Below, piece after piece: positions 41,723-52,445 of a stretch of 64,000 nt of DNA (the first letter of the stretch is position 1; each line of letters begins with the position of its first letter). The DNA is from Thereva unica (lineage: Eukaryota > Arthropoda > Insecta > Diptera > Therevidae). Both the position numbers and the translations under genes were made by a program. The notes under the pieces are model-generated. The model was given only the letters and a program-made list of their open reading frames with translations. It made no database searches and was not told the DNA's origin. The DNA is taken from contig OX465284.1 of NCBI GenBank assembly GCA_949987705.1, positions 106,561,163-106,625,162 of the forward strand, given 5' to 3'.

Positions 41723-43610
41723 TGCTGTCTGTTGCTGGACCTCGACTAAAAGTTGCCATGCTCTAGCCAGCTAAATGGCTGCAATATTTAAATATTTTGC
41801 ATGGATTAATCGCTTTCGGCGACATGGAATACGTTTCGGCGTTTCGCCTATTCGACTGGGCATCTGTATTTTACGTAAATATCTGGGGTAGTATCCCAGT
41901 AGGGAAAATCGCAAGTATTTACAGTGGGAAGTCGATTTGGAAGTACTTCTTTATTTAGAGTTTTCTGTAATGACTTATAAGTAATGCAGAGGAGAATGGG
42001 TTTGGTGACCAAGCGTTTGATTTCGCGCAAAAAGCGTGTTGAAAAACTTCGTAGCTGCTCGTTTTCTTTGTTAATTATCTCAGTTATCTCAGCCATTAAG
42101 TTTCTGATCTTTAATGTATAAACATATATTTGAATTTATGTTTATGATATAAATATAAATCGCTTTATTTTACTGGTTCTGAAAAAATTCAAATTGAATC
42201 CAGTAGATTCCCATAAAAATTTAGATCCGTGACTTTGGCTGAATATAATATGACTTTTTTGCATATTTGCACAATGTTTAAAATAGCAAAAATTTCTGTT
42301 TCGTGACTATTGCATCAACCCGGCGATATGTACTGTGTACTATGTACTACATATTTCCTATGAACTATGCACTATATGTATTTATTACTATATATTAGCT
42401 ACTATTTTTACTAAAAACTACATTATCCCAGTCATCCATCGTCCGATCTTTGTGTGATAAGTTTAAGACAAATAGTTTAATTTCCAAAACATTGCAACAC
42501 ATTTTGGAGTGAGTGCATATAAGTAACAATTAAATAAACTTTAACAGAATATTCATTAATAAAATATATTAATCCTTATCGTCCTGTATTAAGATTGATT
42601 TGGAAATTTAGACTAGCCATAGCAGTTAACACTTCTAAAGTGTGGTCCTACACTCATTTTTTTTTATTGAAATTTCCTACGTGTTAGAGTTATCGCCAAG
42701 AAAAGGGACTAAAGCGAAGAATGTGGAAAAATGACAATTCCATAAACATTGAGGCCCTACTCAGATGAGTCGACTGATTTGCGATCCCAGTTTCAAATTG
42801 GTTTCGCCATTATCACGCTCGCAACCAATTTGCAACCTAATTGAAACCTTTGTTCACACACAAGCGCAACTGATTTTTGATGAATCGGTGTTCTGCTCTG
42901 CAAATATTTTGCTGAATAAACTTTGACACGTACAAATGCAACCACGCAACTGAAATTGGTGACATTTGCAAGCGTACATGCGTTGCATTCGGTGACAGGC
43001 AATATAGAAGTGTGTGTCAAATGCGATTAGACGAAATATTCCGTGATTCATGCAAGCAAATGTCGGGCTACTTTCAATACTTTTCTGTATTGCAATGTAC
43101 AATCATACACTCGTTACTTAGATTTTTGGATTATGTTAAAAAGCCGGAACGGAATGCAACTACGCAATTAGGTGTTGGTGGAAACTCGCCGCATTTCGTG
43201 GAACTGCTGAATGCAACGCAGGTGCGCTTGTCTGTCACCAGCTTGATATTTCTGCCGACCGGCAAGAACCGTCGCATGCATGCAGTTGCAAACTACTTTC
43301 AAATCGGCCTCGTTTCTGTCGGTTGGTGTGTGGATTCTCAATTTTTTTAATTTTTGATTTTGTGAATAAATACAGTTACACAAAGAAGTGTTTGTTTCAT
43401 TTACAAATACTACCTATGTACGGTTTCAGCATAAAGCCTCTTTAACATATGTAACTTTTAAAATAATACTATTTAAATATTCGACAATTATTCGGCAAAC
43501 TAACCGTATATTCGGCCGAATACGAATATTGAAAAATACGCCGAATATACCGAATACGAATATTCGGCCGAACATTTTTTTTATGTGAAAGACTAGAGTC
43601 TCAGGGAAGA

Positions 43611-44639
43611 CCCTTTATACTGTCGACAATCTATTTTCTTCATATAGAGTGCAATGTCAAACATCTCTAATTTATACATACCAGAATATCACCCCCAACA
43701 GAATCATTTATGACAAGTTTTAATTCATCTTGAGCAATTTCGTCTTCTTAAAGCCGCAACACACACACACACACGCATTTATGACGAAAATTCATTATTT
43801 ATTACAAATCTGAGCCTCATTAATTAGGAAAATCGATTAAGCAAATTTTGGTTGATCGATTACCAAAATTCAAAAGAGGGCCATCTGTCGATCGATATAT
43901 TATTGAAAGAAGCTTTTAGGAGTTTCCCAGTGTATTAAGGTATCAGCTTTTAATTTTACTTGAGAGACCGACAGGTGGGCAACAATTTACCAAAGAAATA
44001 AATGCCAAAATATAACCCCTAAAGCGGTTCGTCATAAATGACGGATTTTCGTCATATTTTGATTGCCGTCTGTCAAGGTAATTAGACATCTGCGGTATGC
44101 ATGGATACCTTATCCTTACCGTGGTTGGAGCCACATTGCTGATTATACTAGTGTGAACAAACGACGTTTGGTACCCCCTCTTAAAAAACAATGAGGCAAA
44201 TCCCAAGTTTAGACAGAGTAATCGAAGTACTAGAAGCAGTCTGCATAAGGTAGAAACTCATCGAAACATTTCCAAAGCTAATCTGCTTTCTTCTATAGCC
44301 AGGAGGTATAGAATCCGTCTTCACGATATTTCGGTAACAGAAATATAGAGACATAGGACAAGATAGACGAACTGGCTGTACTAGGAACAAATGTAGCAGA
44401 TGACACACAAGTATAGAATGTGCGAGCATGTTGTTGTGGTTGAAAAGAAATACGTCTGACATGAGCGAGGGCTGGAAGTATTATATCTGGAAAAATGCTA
44501 TATCAAGGCGCTTTTGCTACAGATGGCGTCAATTGTAAAGTAACTGATCGCAGCGACATCACTAAAAGTCCACTTGAGTGTTACTTTGTGGGTATAAACT
44601 GTTCGAGTGTTACTTTGTGTGTGTAAAGCTGCGATCCCA
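43611..44639. other. No recognised gene
   Basis: An (AC)n tract at about 43,760-43,774. Possible far-decayed retrotransposon sequence before 44.64 kb, but nothing I can support. Confidence 0.3.
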
Positions 44640-45169
44640 ATGCATCCGCTCGGTTTCCATCCTCTAAGCTGTAAAAGTTAAAATTGGAAGTTTGCTTGGA
44701 ACTTATGTGGTTCCAATGGCACTTACAGATCAGAACAGATCAAGCGATCTGCGAGACTAAAACGGGGCTACAAAGTACTGGTGTGATGTTTGCTGAGTAC
44801 AAAACTGAACCTGTGCTAATCAGCAAGACAGAGAAGGCCGTAGGGGTCCAAATAATTCAATCACAGATCGCCCTAATATAGCTGAGAGTGATGAGGCTTA
44901 GTTTTAAGACACATGGTATGCAGATAAAGCGGTCTGCTATTTGTGTAGCAGTTGGAAGAATTTTGCCCAACGTGTGAAGTCTTAGACCAGTCGCAGCCTC
45001 CTATGTTGACAGCAGCGGTGAGCACGACGATTAACAGCAAAAAATGGAAGGCCGTAAACAGACTAAGAAGCCTCCGAGCGCGCTAGATACAAGCCCACGT
45101 CTTACGGCGTCGATGCGGCATTCGCTCTACGCTCTAGGTGATTCCCTAGACATAGAAGGGCGAGAGAAG

Positions 45170-45276
45170 GGGCCTTTTCAAGAATGCAGGTTGCGTGCGC
45201 AATGACTTATTCAGCTACACACTCTCAATTGCTGAATAAGTCATTGCGCACGCAACCTGCATTCTTGAAAAGGCCC
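45170..45276. repeat. Perfect inverted repeat, 46-nt arms
   Basis: The left arm 45,170-45,215 begins GGGCCTTTTCAAGAATGCAG. The right arm 45,231-45,276 ends CTGCATTCTTGAAAAGGCCC. All 46 positions pair; the loop is 15 nt (TACACACTCTCAATT). It lies inside a much decayed retrotransposon, so it is younger than its surroundings. Confidence 0.85.
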
Positions 45277-45539
45277 AGGCTTGTATCTCTATGATCCAGA
45301 GTATGCTCGAGAGAAGCCAAAAACAGTGCGGCAGCAGATGTCGAGTTGCGAGTCTGTAAACAATGACAACGGAAGTGGGGCTAGTCTGTTAAGGTAAGAG
45401 TCATTGGACGTACAGACTTGCCCCAAACGTGGAGATATGGGCTTCGAGAGAAATTGGGGGAGTCAGTAAAGACCTCATACAGTTCCTGAGCCTGACTGGC
45501 ATTTTGAAGAGGAGCAGATAGGGCTAGCTCTAGAGATTA

Positions 45540-45800
45540 AAAAATTTGATAATTTCAGCGTGGCTTTGCGAGTAATAACTGCGGCGGTGTCGAAAGCTTT
45601 GTATTTTTTAGCGCAAGTATCGTTTTTCCAAGCGGTCCCCCAACTTCGTACTAATCCGGTCCAATGCTGCTTGATCTACGCAATCAAACGAGAACCGGTT
45701 AATTGAGTATGCTAAATGACAACTTTCACGGCCTCCATTGAAGCAAATCAACAACAGAAACTAAAGCTCTTTGAAAAGATTTCCGAATCTATAACTACAT
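45540..45800 (+). repeat. Dispersed repeat family R, copy c
   Basis: CGGTGTCGAAAGCTTTGTAT, CAAGCGGTCCCCCAACTTCG, AATGCTGCTTGATCTACGCA and ACCGGTTAATTGAGTATGCT match copy a at 5.27-5.46 kb and the reverse complement of 40.75-40.92 kb. It interrupts the LOA/R1-like reading between LTGIL and the zinc region. Confidence 0.6.
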
Positions 45801-46479
45801 ATATCTAGTCCCGCTTTAAGTGCTAGCCGGGTGGTGGCTTAGATGATATAGACAATACCTTCGCAGTATCGCGCACAATGATTCACCGCTGTGCCTGGTA
45901 TGCCCAGGTACACAGTAGGACGCAGAACACGTCCTATTTGATATTGCTGAATGTAGGGCAAAACTAGAAGCGATGCCACTAGCGCCAAAGAACATCCTAG
46001 GACACATTATGCGGTTCGAGGATTTTTGGAAGAAAGTGGAAAAAGATCATGCACTTGGAAGAACCAGAGAGAAAGGCATGGAGACGCTAGCAGCTAGAAG
46101 ATGCTGAACCATCCCCGCGACGCAATTCCACAAAGCCAATCCCTCGGGGAGAATGGAATACTAGGAAGTCGTTTTAGTGGTTACGAGTACGAGTTTATTG
46201 TCATCTTGCAACAAAGGGGCATGTACCATAATCAGAAGCTTGAAATATGTTGGACAGGAGAAAGTGATGTTGGTGGTGCAATGTCTAGCAGTAAGGGCAA
46301 TAGGTTAAGGTCTGGACAACTGGAGAAGCAACGCCAGGTTTTGAACGAAAACGACCTAAAATAAATAATAGGAAAGGTGTTGGCTTCCTGCACGACAGTA
46401 TCCGACTATACCCTTCTTTGTTGATCAGTGAAAAAGTGGGATAGTTTGTGAGGAATTTTAGGTGCATCCAGACCTACCA

Positions 46480-46635
46480 GTCAATGGAAGTTAGCTGGCT
46501 TCGGAAGGATATTACCAGAATAGCGGCAATCATCACAGGACCTACAATTGGGAAACACACGGATATATTGAGAATTCAATTCAACTCGATCTGCCATAGT
46601 TGTTGGAAAAACAAGTCAGACGGATAACCCACAAC
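46480..46635 (+). pseudogene. C-terminal remnant of an RNase H-bearing non-LTR ORF2
   Basis: SWLRKDITRIAAIITGPTIG, KHTDILRIQFNSICHSCWKN and KSDG. This is the segment after RNase H ('LTGHC.IG.HA.RL.I.FN..CRSC'). It is close in sequence to the 4.67-kb fragment and related to the better-kept one at 62.74 kb. Confidence 0.55.
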
Positions 46636-46639
46636 TTTC

Positions 46640-48264
46640 TCTGTAGTTCTCCAGCTCTACCGCGAATCAGACACCGTGTAATTGGTTTCTAATAGAAGTT
46701 ATGATCCTGTACCTTGTAATGGTGTTTTGTGACCTCTCCAGAACGAGTCTGGTGAAAGACTGAATTTGGGCTGGTGGTGGTTTCTTTTATAGCTGGAAAA
46801 GCTCGTCGGTGTAGGAAGCTTTAAAGCTTCGAAGACAAAGCTTTCAACAGGAGAATCGCCTGGCCTCCTGGATGGATATTTTTTTTTTCTAAAGCTTGGT
46901 CGGAAGAAGGATTATTAGTAATGAATTACAGTTCGTTACAACCTGTTTAGAATAGGAGGTATGATCCTGCACCTGTTTATAACTGGCTACAAAGTTCTAA
47001 TTGTGTTCCTATCCTTGGTCCTTGTTCGGGCTGCCACCTTTCTCCACCTACTCTTGATTTAAAAAGTAATTAAACAAAATTCGTTATTTCCTTAAGCCAA
47101 GCCCCCCACATAACACTGCTGTTGGTAATTATTAAAAACTACCTAATAACGGCATAAATAAGTAATAATTATCCCATCACACATCTAAGCATATGCATTA
47201 TACATTTCAGTACAAAATTTTCTTCAAAATAAATTATAAATCGCGTTCTCCCATGCAAAAGTAATTTTGCTGTGACACGGCGAGACAGCATCGTTAGTTT
47301 AAATCATGTTAATTACTTCTCAATCAAAACTTTCATACACCTGTAATAACTTTTGCCGTGATTCTGAAACACCTCATGACATGTTAACACCTGCTTTTTG
47401 AATACGGCAGCTGTGTTACCCGGGGTTGTATATGTATGTATGTATGTTGAAACTTTTTGGGGGCACAACAAAATATACTAAACAATGCGCTAATGACAGG
47501 GCCTCATGTAAAAACGGTGATTTTATGCGAACCAGAGCATTAAATTTGCGCCCAGGTAAATGGAATGAATTTATCAAAATTTCACGAGCTGTTGGAACAT
47601 AATAAAAAATTTAAGCTAAGTCAAGAGAAAAACAAAAGGAAATCACAAAGGAAAAATCGCGATTTGTGGGTGTGTGTTTGTGAGTTTTTCTTGTTTATAA
47701 TGATTTTGTACAGAAAATTGTAAAAAAGCGAGTTTTTTTTGTTGTTTCTGCTTTGGCTAGGGGGTGTTTTCTTGGGAAGTTTATTTTAAAGCAATGAACT
47801 TTATGAAATTCGCTTTAACATACACACCCATACACACAAAAAAAAATTTTTTTTTTCGAGGAAGAAGGAAGGATAATAAATGAACAAAAATTTTTGTATA
47901 TTGCAAATTCCAAGTATTGTTATGTTCAATTTAATTTGATTTTTTGGACAGACGACGGGGATAGCCAATAAATACCAAATACATCATGCCAACAACAATA
48001 TACCGAGGCATAAGTCAGAAGCCAGATATAAAGTTATGCTTTTTAACTGCTGGAAATATTTTTTGCGCTCGTGCTGTTATTCATGGGCAGATAATAATTT
48101 AAAAAAGCGAAGAGAAAAATTTATTTGAAAAGCTTCCGATACAAAGTTTCCCCCTAAGATAAGTATATTAAGATCTACTTATTGTCATCAAAATTCCTTC
48201 CTATTAATCCGATCACATCGTCATTAGCGAAATTTTATAGATATTTAAAAAATTTAAGAATGAT
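46640..48264. other. AT-rich non-coding, probable host DNA
   Basis: TATG microsatellite at about 47,428-47,446 and A/T runs near 47,838-47,855. No coding or repeat structure recognised. Confidence 0.4.
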
Positions 48265-48795
48265 TCCTATAATTAATAAATCAGTTTAAGTTGTTAACAA
48301 GCTGCATCATTAATTCTGCTTTGCCAAAATGCGCTGAATAGCCCGATTACAGTATTAAAGAGAGCTGAATACTCCAAAGAATAAATCCGTTGAAATCATT
48401 AGCGAGTTGCATCATTAATTTTGTTATACTTTCATGTGCTGAATAGTACGCTTACAGTATTAACAAGCGCTGAATACGCTCAAAAATAAATCCGCATAAG
48501 CTTTTAGCGAGCTGCAGTATTAAATTTTCTATGCCAAAGGGTGCTGAATAGCCCGTTTACAAAATTTACGAGAGCTGAATACCCCTAAAAATAAATCCAT
48601 GTACACCGTCACCGATCTGTATCATTAATTTTGCAATGCTTTATTGTGCTGAATGGCCCGCTTGGAATATTAACAAAAGCTGAATACACTTAAAAATAAA
48701 TCCATGGTGAGCTGCATCATTAATTTTTGCTATGACGAAGTGTGCTGAATAGCCCGCTTACATTATTGGCAAGAGCTGAATAAGTATAAACTAAA
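48265..48795. repeat. 105-bp tandem array, five units
   Basis: The anchor GCTGCATCATTAATT or close variants starts at 48,301, 48,406, 48,511, 48,616 and 48,711. The period is exactly 105 nt three times, then 95 nt because of a 10-nt loss. Each unit also carries TGCTGAATAGCCCG, TTACAGTATTAACA-type, GAGCTGAATAC and AATAAATCC strings. Units differ by roughly 20-25%, so the array is old and not being homogenised. Confidence 0.8.
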
Positions 48796-49413
48796 ACTCT
48801 TAAAATAACGAATTGTATGACAAATTCAATTACATCACTAAGAAATTTTTACTATCACGAATTCATACATAAAAGTTAAGAAATATTCTGTACTATCGTC
48901 AGTTCTATTCATTGAGTGCAATGGAGGAGAGCAAAGCTGTTACTGGATTGAAAAAAATACACATAGTCTTTGCTTACATTAAAATATTAACTTTCCCTAT
49001 ACACAAAACAGCATTTCTGCTAGACCACAAAATTATCTCAGCAATAATCTGCCAGGGCTTAGACCATTTGCAATATTCAATATTCTACAGATTAATTTTG
49101 ATACTATTCATGTTAAGCAAACATGTTCCGAGAGAAAAGTAATGCTCCACCTCAAGGCTATAAATTCCACTGGCATCATTTCCAGCCGTATAAACAACAT
49201 ACGTCAATGCAATTGAGTACCTCTGAGGTACAGGAATACCCCGATTTACGTCGCCCCGATTTACGTCGTTTCGATTTACGTCGTCGAAATATTTGATCCT
49301 ATAACTCGATTTACGTCGTCCTTACCCCGATTTACGTCGCAAAATTTTTCAACTCAAATATTTTTTAAGTTTCTGTTTTTCATTTTTTTTTCTTTAAACA
49401 ATACTTCTATGAA

Positions 49414-49553
49414 GGCCCCAATACACGAGCGCTCCATCCGACTTACGCCACTCCAAAACAACAACAATTTGTATGCACTTGTCATTTGTATAGGTACAAA
49501 TTGTTGTTTTTTTGGCGTGGCGTGGTTGGATGGTGCGCTCGTGTATTGGGCCC
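49414..49553. mobile_element. Palindromic MITE inserted in the Tigger element (140 bp)
   Basis: Left GGCCCCAATACACGAGCGCT-CCATCC (49,414) is mirrored by GGATGGTGCGCTCGTGTATT-GGGCCC (49,528-49,553), with two mismatches in 26. The inner halves also pair (AACAACAACAATTTGTA against TACAAATTGTTGTT). Only about 20 nt remain as a loop. No convincing target duplication; a small deletion may have come with the insertion. Confidence 0.75.
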
Positions 49554-51202
49554 TTAAAACTCTCACTAGGACTGCCACCTACAACTGTGAGGACGATATA
49601 TAAAAATGCCGATAAAATACGTGAAAGTGTAGCAGCAGGAGCCGAAAAATCAGCTGCTATTAAAACAAAAACTAGGTCGCTTTTATTAGAAAAAATGGAA
49701 AAAGCGCTAACTTTATGGATAACTGATATAAGAGACAAAAATATACCTGTAACAACGCAAATAATCCAAGAGAAAGCAAAAAGTTTGTTCAACGATTTGA
49801 AGAATAAGGCTGGCGAAGAAAGTAAAGATGAGGCTTTCAATGCAAGTCGCGGATGGTTCGACAGATTCAAAACAAGAGCCCAACTACACAGCATAAAAAT
49901 GGTCGGCGAAACTGCAAGTGCGGACTTGGAAGCAGCAAAAGAATTTCCTGCAAAGTTAAAGGAAATAATCGTTAATGGAGGATATACCCCCCAAAAAGTA
50001 TTTAACGTTGATGAGACGGGGCTTTTTTGGAAGCGTTTACCCTCTAGAACTTTTACATCAAGAGAAGAAAGTGATGCATCGGGCTTTAAAGTAGCAAAGG
50101 ATAGGCTAACATTACTTATCGGAGGAAATGCGTCGGGAGATTTCAAGCTTAAACCAATGCTGGTTTATAAATCAGAAACACCAAGGGCAATGAAAAATGT
50201 GCGTAAAGAAACTCTCCCAGTAATATGGAAAGCCAACAAAAAAGCCTGGGTAACAGCCACTATTTTCGCCAATTGGTTTAAAGAGAATTTTTGCCCTGAA
50301 GTGAAAAAGTATTGTGAAAGTCAAAATATAGCATATAAAGCCTTGTTATGAATTGATAATGCTACAGGACATCCTATTAATTTGGACGAATCCAACGAAA
50401 ACGTCAGAATAATCTTCTTGCCGCCTAATACCACATCCCTTCTTCAACCCATAGACCAAGGTATTATTGCTACTTTTAAATCATACTTCTTGCGTCGAAC
50501 ATTAAATCAACTTATTGAAGCTGTTAATTCAGAGGAAGAAAATAGAAATGACTTCATTCAACTTTTTGGCGTAATTTTAATATATTGAAGGATGTCGAAA
50601 ATATAAAAAAATCGTGGGATGAGGTTGCAATTTCTACTATGAATGGAGGATGGAAGAAATTATGGCCTGAAGGCACCTCTGATGGATGTGAAGTGGAAAA
50701 CCCGGAAGAATTGCACACAGAAATTATGGAATTGGCCCATCGCATTGGCTTTACAGAAGTAAGTCATGCCGATGTTACGGAGACTTTACGAGCTCATCCG
50801 GAATCCTTAACCAATGAAGAAATTTTGGAGTTACTATTGGAAAATTCGCAAAATAAAAATGTGAAGGACAATATCACATCAAACGAAAATGACGAGAAAG
50901 ATTTGGAATTTCTTTTACAAAAGCTTTCCGAAGCATTTCAATATTTAAAAAAAGCAATGGAGGTTTTTAAAAAATATGACAACGACGCGGAGAGATTCGA
51001 AGCAACAAGAACGGCTGTTTTCAATGGTGTAGGGTACTACAGGGATTTATACACGGGAAAACGTAGGAATTTACCCCAAAGGAGAATCGAGTCGTTTTTC
51101 AAGCCGGTATCTTCTAAACGAAAATTGCCGAAACCGTCTACTTCTGAAGGAAGATCATCGAAGGTATATACGGTTGAATCCGATGATAGTTCAGACGATT
51201 GA
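49512..51202 (+). pseudogene. Tigger/pogo-like (CENP-B/DDE) transposase, broken
   Basis: Transposase that would cut and move the element by binding its ends. The open frame begins at an ATG inside the MITE, so the first ~14 residues are MITE-derived. Tigger-like sequence starts with LPPTTVRTIYKNADKIRES, the end of the first helix-turn-helix; the rest of that domain is missing. Then come the CENP-B-type second DNA-binding domain (about residues 55-130, WITDIRD...ASRGWFDRFK) and the DDE core: NVDETGLFWKRLPSRTF, IDNATGHP and LPPNTTSLLQPIDQGI, carrying the three acidic residues. A TGA at 50,349-50,351 lies just before IDNATGHP, where a Leu is usual. A 1-nt slip in the T run near 50,570 moves the rest to another frame. 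That remainder (KDVENIKKSWDEV to the acidic tail SDD, ending 51,202) is open. So there are three separate lesions, each minor: young and dead. Confidence 0.85.
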
Positions 51203-51433
51203 AACTATGTACATATAAAAAAGATGTTACAATAGATGTAAATTTTATAATTTAAGTTTATAATTTATGTACTTTTAATAAAAAAAAATTATGTGACATT
51301 TCTGAAAAAAAGCCTTTTAAAATACGTCGTGTTATAATTGGTGTTATAATTTCTCTTACCCCGATTTACGTCGTTTCGATTTACGTCGTGTTTTCTCGGA
51401 ACGCTTTTCGACGTAAATCGGGGTATTCCTGTA

Positions 51434-52060
51434 TATGCTTATTGAAAAGTCTACTATCAAGAGAAATTTAAGGAGTAAATTCCATATTCTGTAGATTATG
51501 CATTTCCAGCACGATTCTTCTTCAAAGGGGAGCAATACCTGAAGAGGATTTTCTGGTTAGACAAACACGAGTACGGACTTTCATAAGTAGATTATAGAAA
51601 AGGATGATTATAATTATAAATCAATTATGAAGGAATGCATGCAGTGATTTAGTGTTCAAATTAAGTTAGACATTGCAGTTGACACCATTTACCCAGGCGA
51701 CACTTTTCGTTGAAATTAACATTACTATTGATGGCATTAGAAGTCAGCCCACGAAGGTCTTGAAGGCGATTGAGAGTGAGGATACGTATTCTTTGATGTT
51801 TGATACTGCTGCCAGTAGCCAGTACCTCTGGAACCAGCGTATCCTGGCCTAATGTTATGTGACTGTTCCTGAGGTTCGTGGTATGATTTCACGTCTTTAC
51901 ACTTCTATTCAATTCTTGCGATCTTGTCTTTGGACTATCGTTGTCAGCCTTCCACTGATTGGGTCGTATATCCTTCTGAGAACCTTCCTCTCAAATATAT
52001 CCATCTTGTCCGCGGATTTTTGGGAGCAACTCCATGATGGGGAGTAAAAATCAAGCGTTA
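51434..52060. other. No recognised gene
   Basis: Short frames only. At 52,061-52,240 begins a stretch resembling the repeat at 33.4 kb (CAAATTTTGCACATATG, AAGATGGCGG-TCAAAGATGG). Confidence 0.35.
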
Positions 52061-52445
52061 ACAAAAAAAAAACTTTTTAACGTGATTTTGACCCACTTCC
52101 ATACAACCCATCAACTTCAAATTTTGCACATATGTATAGTTCGCTTGAAAATGCAATATGACCATTTTATAAAAAAATCAAGATGGCGGTTCAAAGATGG
52201 CGGCCTATTTTTGTTCTTCCAAAATACACATGATTGGCAGTTACTACTTCGTACAGCCAGACTTTTTCGGATTAATATCCCATAAGCGATGTAACGCCAA
52301 AAAGTGATTTGAATTATCTTTTTTTTTCAAGTTCCGAAGCGAAGACACAAACCAAAAATCATCTGGCCGAAGCTAATGCACTGACCTCCATTAATAGGTT
52401 TTCTCTGGCTCAGCTATGTGTCTCTTCTGTTATCTCCTTTATACT

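Larger units (their letters stand above)
40060..43610. mobile_element. Large fold-back element with CCGAATA-rich ends (about 3.5 kb)
   Basis: The left end CTAGAGATGCGCCGAATATT is followed by repeated CGAATACGAATATTCGGCCG-type strings. The right end (43,475-43,575) has the same strings: ATTCGGCCGAATACGAATAT and CGAATACGAATATTCGGCCG. Candidate duplication: ATTTATAC before the left end and CTTTATAC at 43,613-43,620, with one mismatch. CTAGAGATG.. plus CCGAATA arrays recall known hAT-type ends, but the right tip does not mirror the left, so the outer boundary is uncertain. Inside are a long palindrome (40.36-41.72 kb), an inserted element (40,465-41,151) and a further imperfect inverted pair (about 42,967-42,990 against 43,210-43,235). 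No transposase reading survives. Confidence 0.55.
44640..46085 (+). pseudogene. LOA/R1-like ORF2 C-terminal half, decayed, with two insertions
   Basis: In order on the plus strand: VAVGRILPNV (about 44,946) with RPVAASYVDSSGEHD; KMEGRKQTKKPPSA and SYGVDAAFALRSR (thumb region, 'YRTVS.DAA.V..G..P'); TYRLAPNVEIWASREIGG and DLIQFLSLTGIL (45,410-45,515; family pattern 'T.RLIP....W..R..GE....L.QFL.GHG.F'). After an interruption come SPLCLVCPGTQ-DAEHVLFDI (about 45,880) and DFWKKVEKDHALGRTREKG. The last part is the CCHC-like zinc region and C-terminus. Multiple frameshifts. A perfect hairpin (45,170-45,276) and family R copy c (about 45,540-45,800) are inserted in it. Confidence 0.6.
49231..51431 (+). 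mobile_element. Tigger/pogo-type DNA transposon (2,201 bp)
   Basis: 23-bp perfect terminal inverted repeats: CAGGAATACCCCGATTTACG-TCG at 49,231-49,253 and its reverse complement at 51,409-51,431. TA on both sides (49,229-49,230 and 51,432-51,433) is the Tc1/mariner/pogo target duplication. The motif CGATTTACGTCG occurs five times in the first ~115 nt, and at the right end twice direct and once inverted. The interior carries a Tigger-type transposase gene with breaks, and a small palindromic MITE is inserted near its start. Confidence 0.9.

Noticed and set aside
43012..43350. 112-aa plus-strand frame as a gene
   Set aside because: It lies in an imperfect inverted repeat inside the fold-back element, has no known motif and begins in the element interior.
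48265..48795. CRISPR array
   Set aside because: The 105-bp units are contiguous and diverge throughout, with no constant repeat and unique spacer pattern; the DNA is eukaryotic.
49394..50146. 250-aa minus-strand frame
   Set aside because: Shadow of the Tigger transposase on the opposite strand; the plus frame carries the real motifs.
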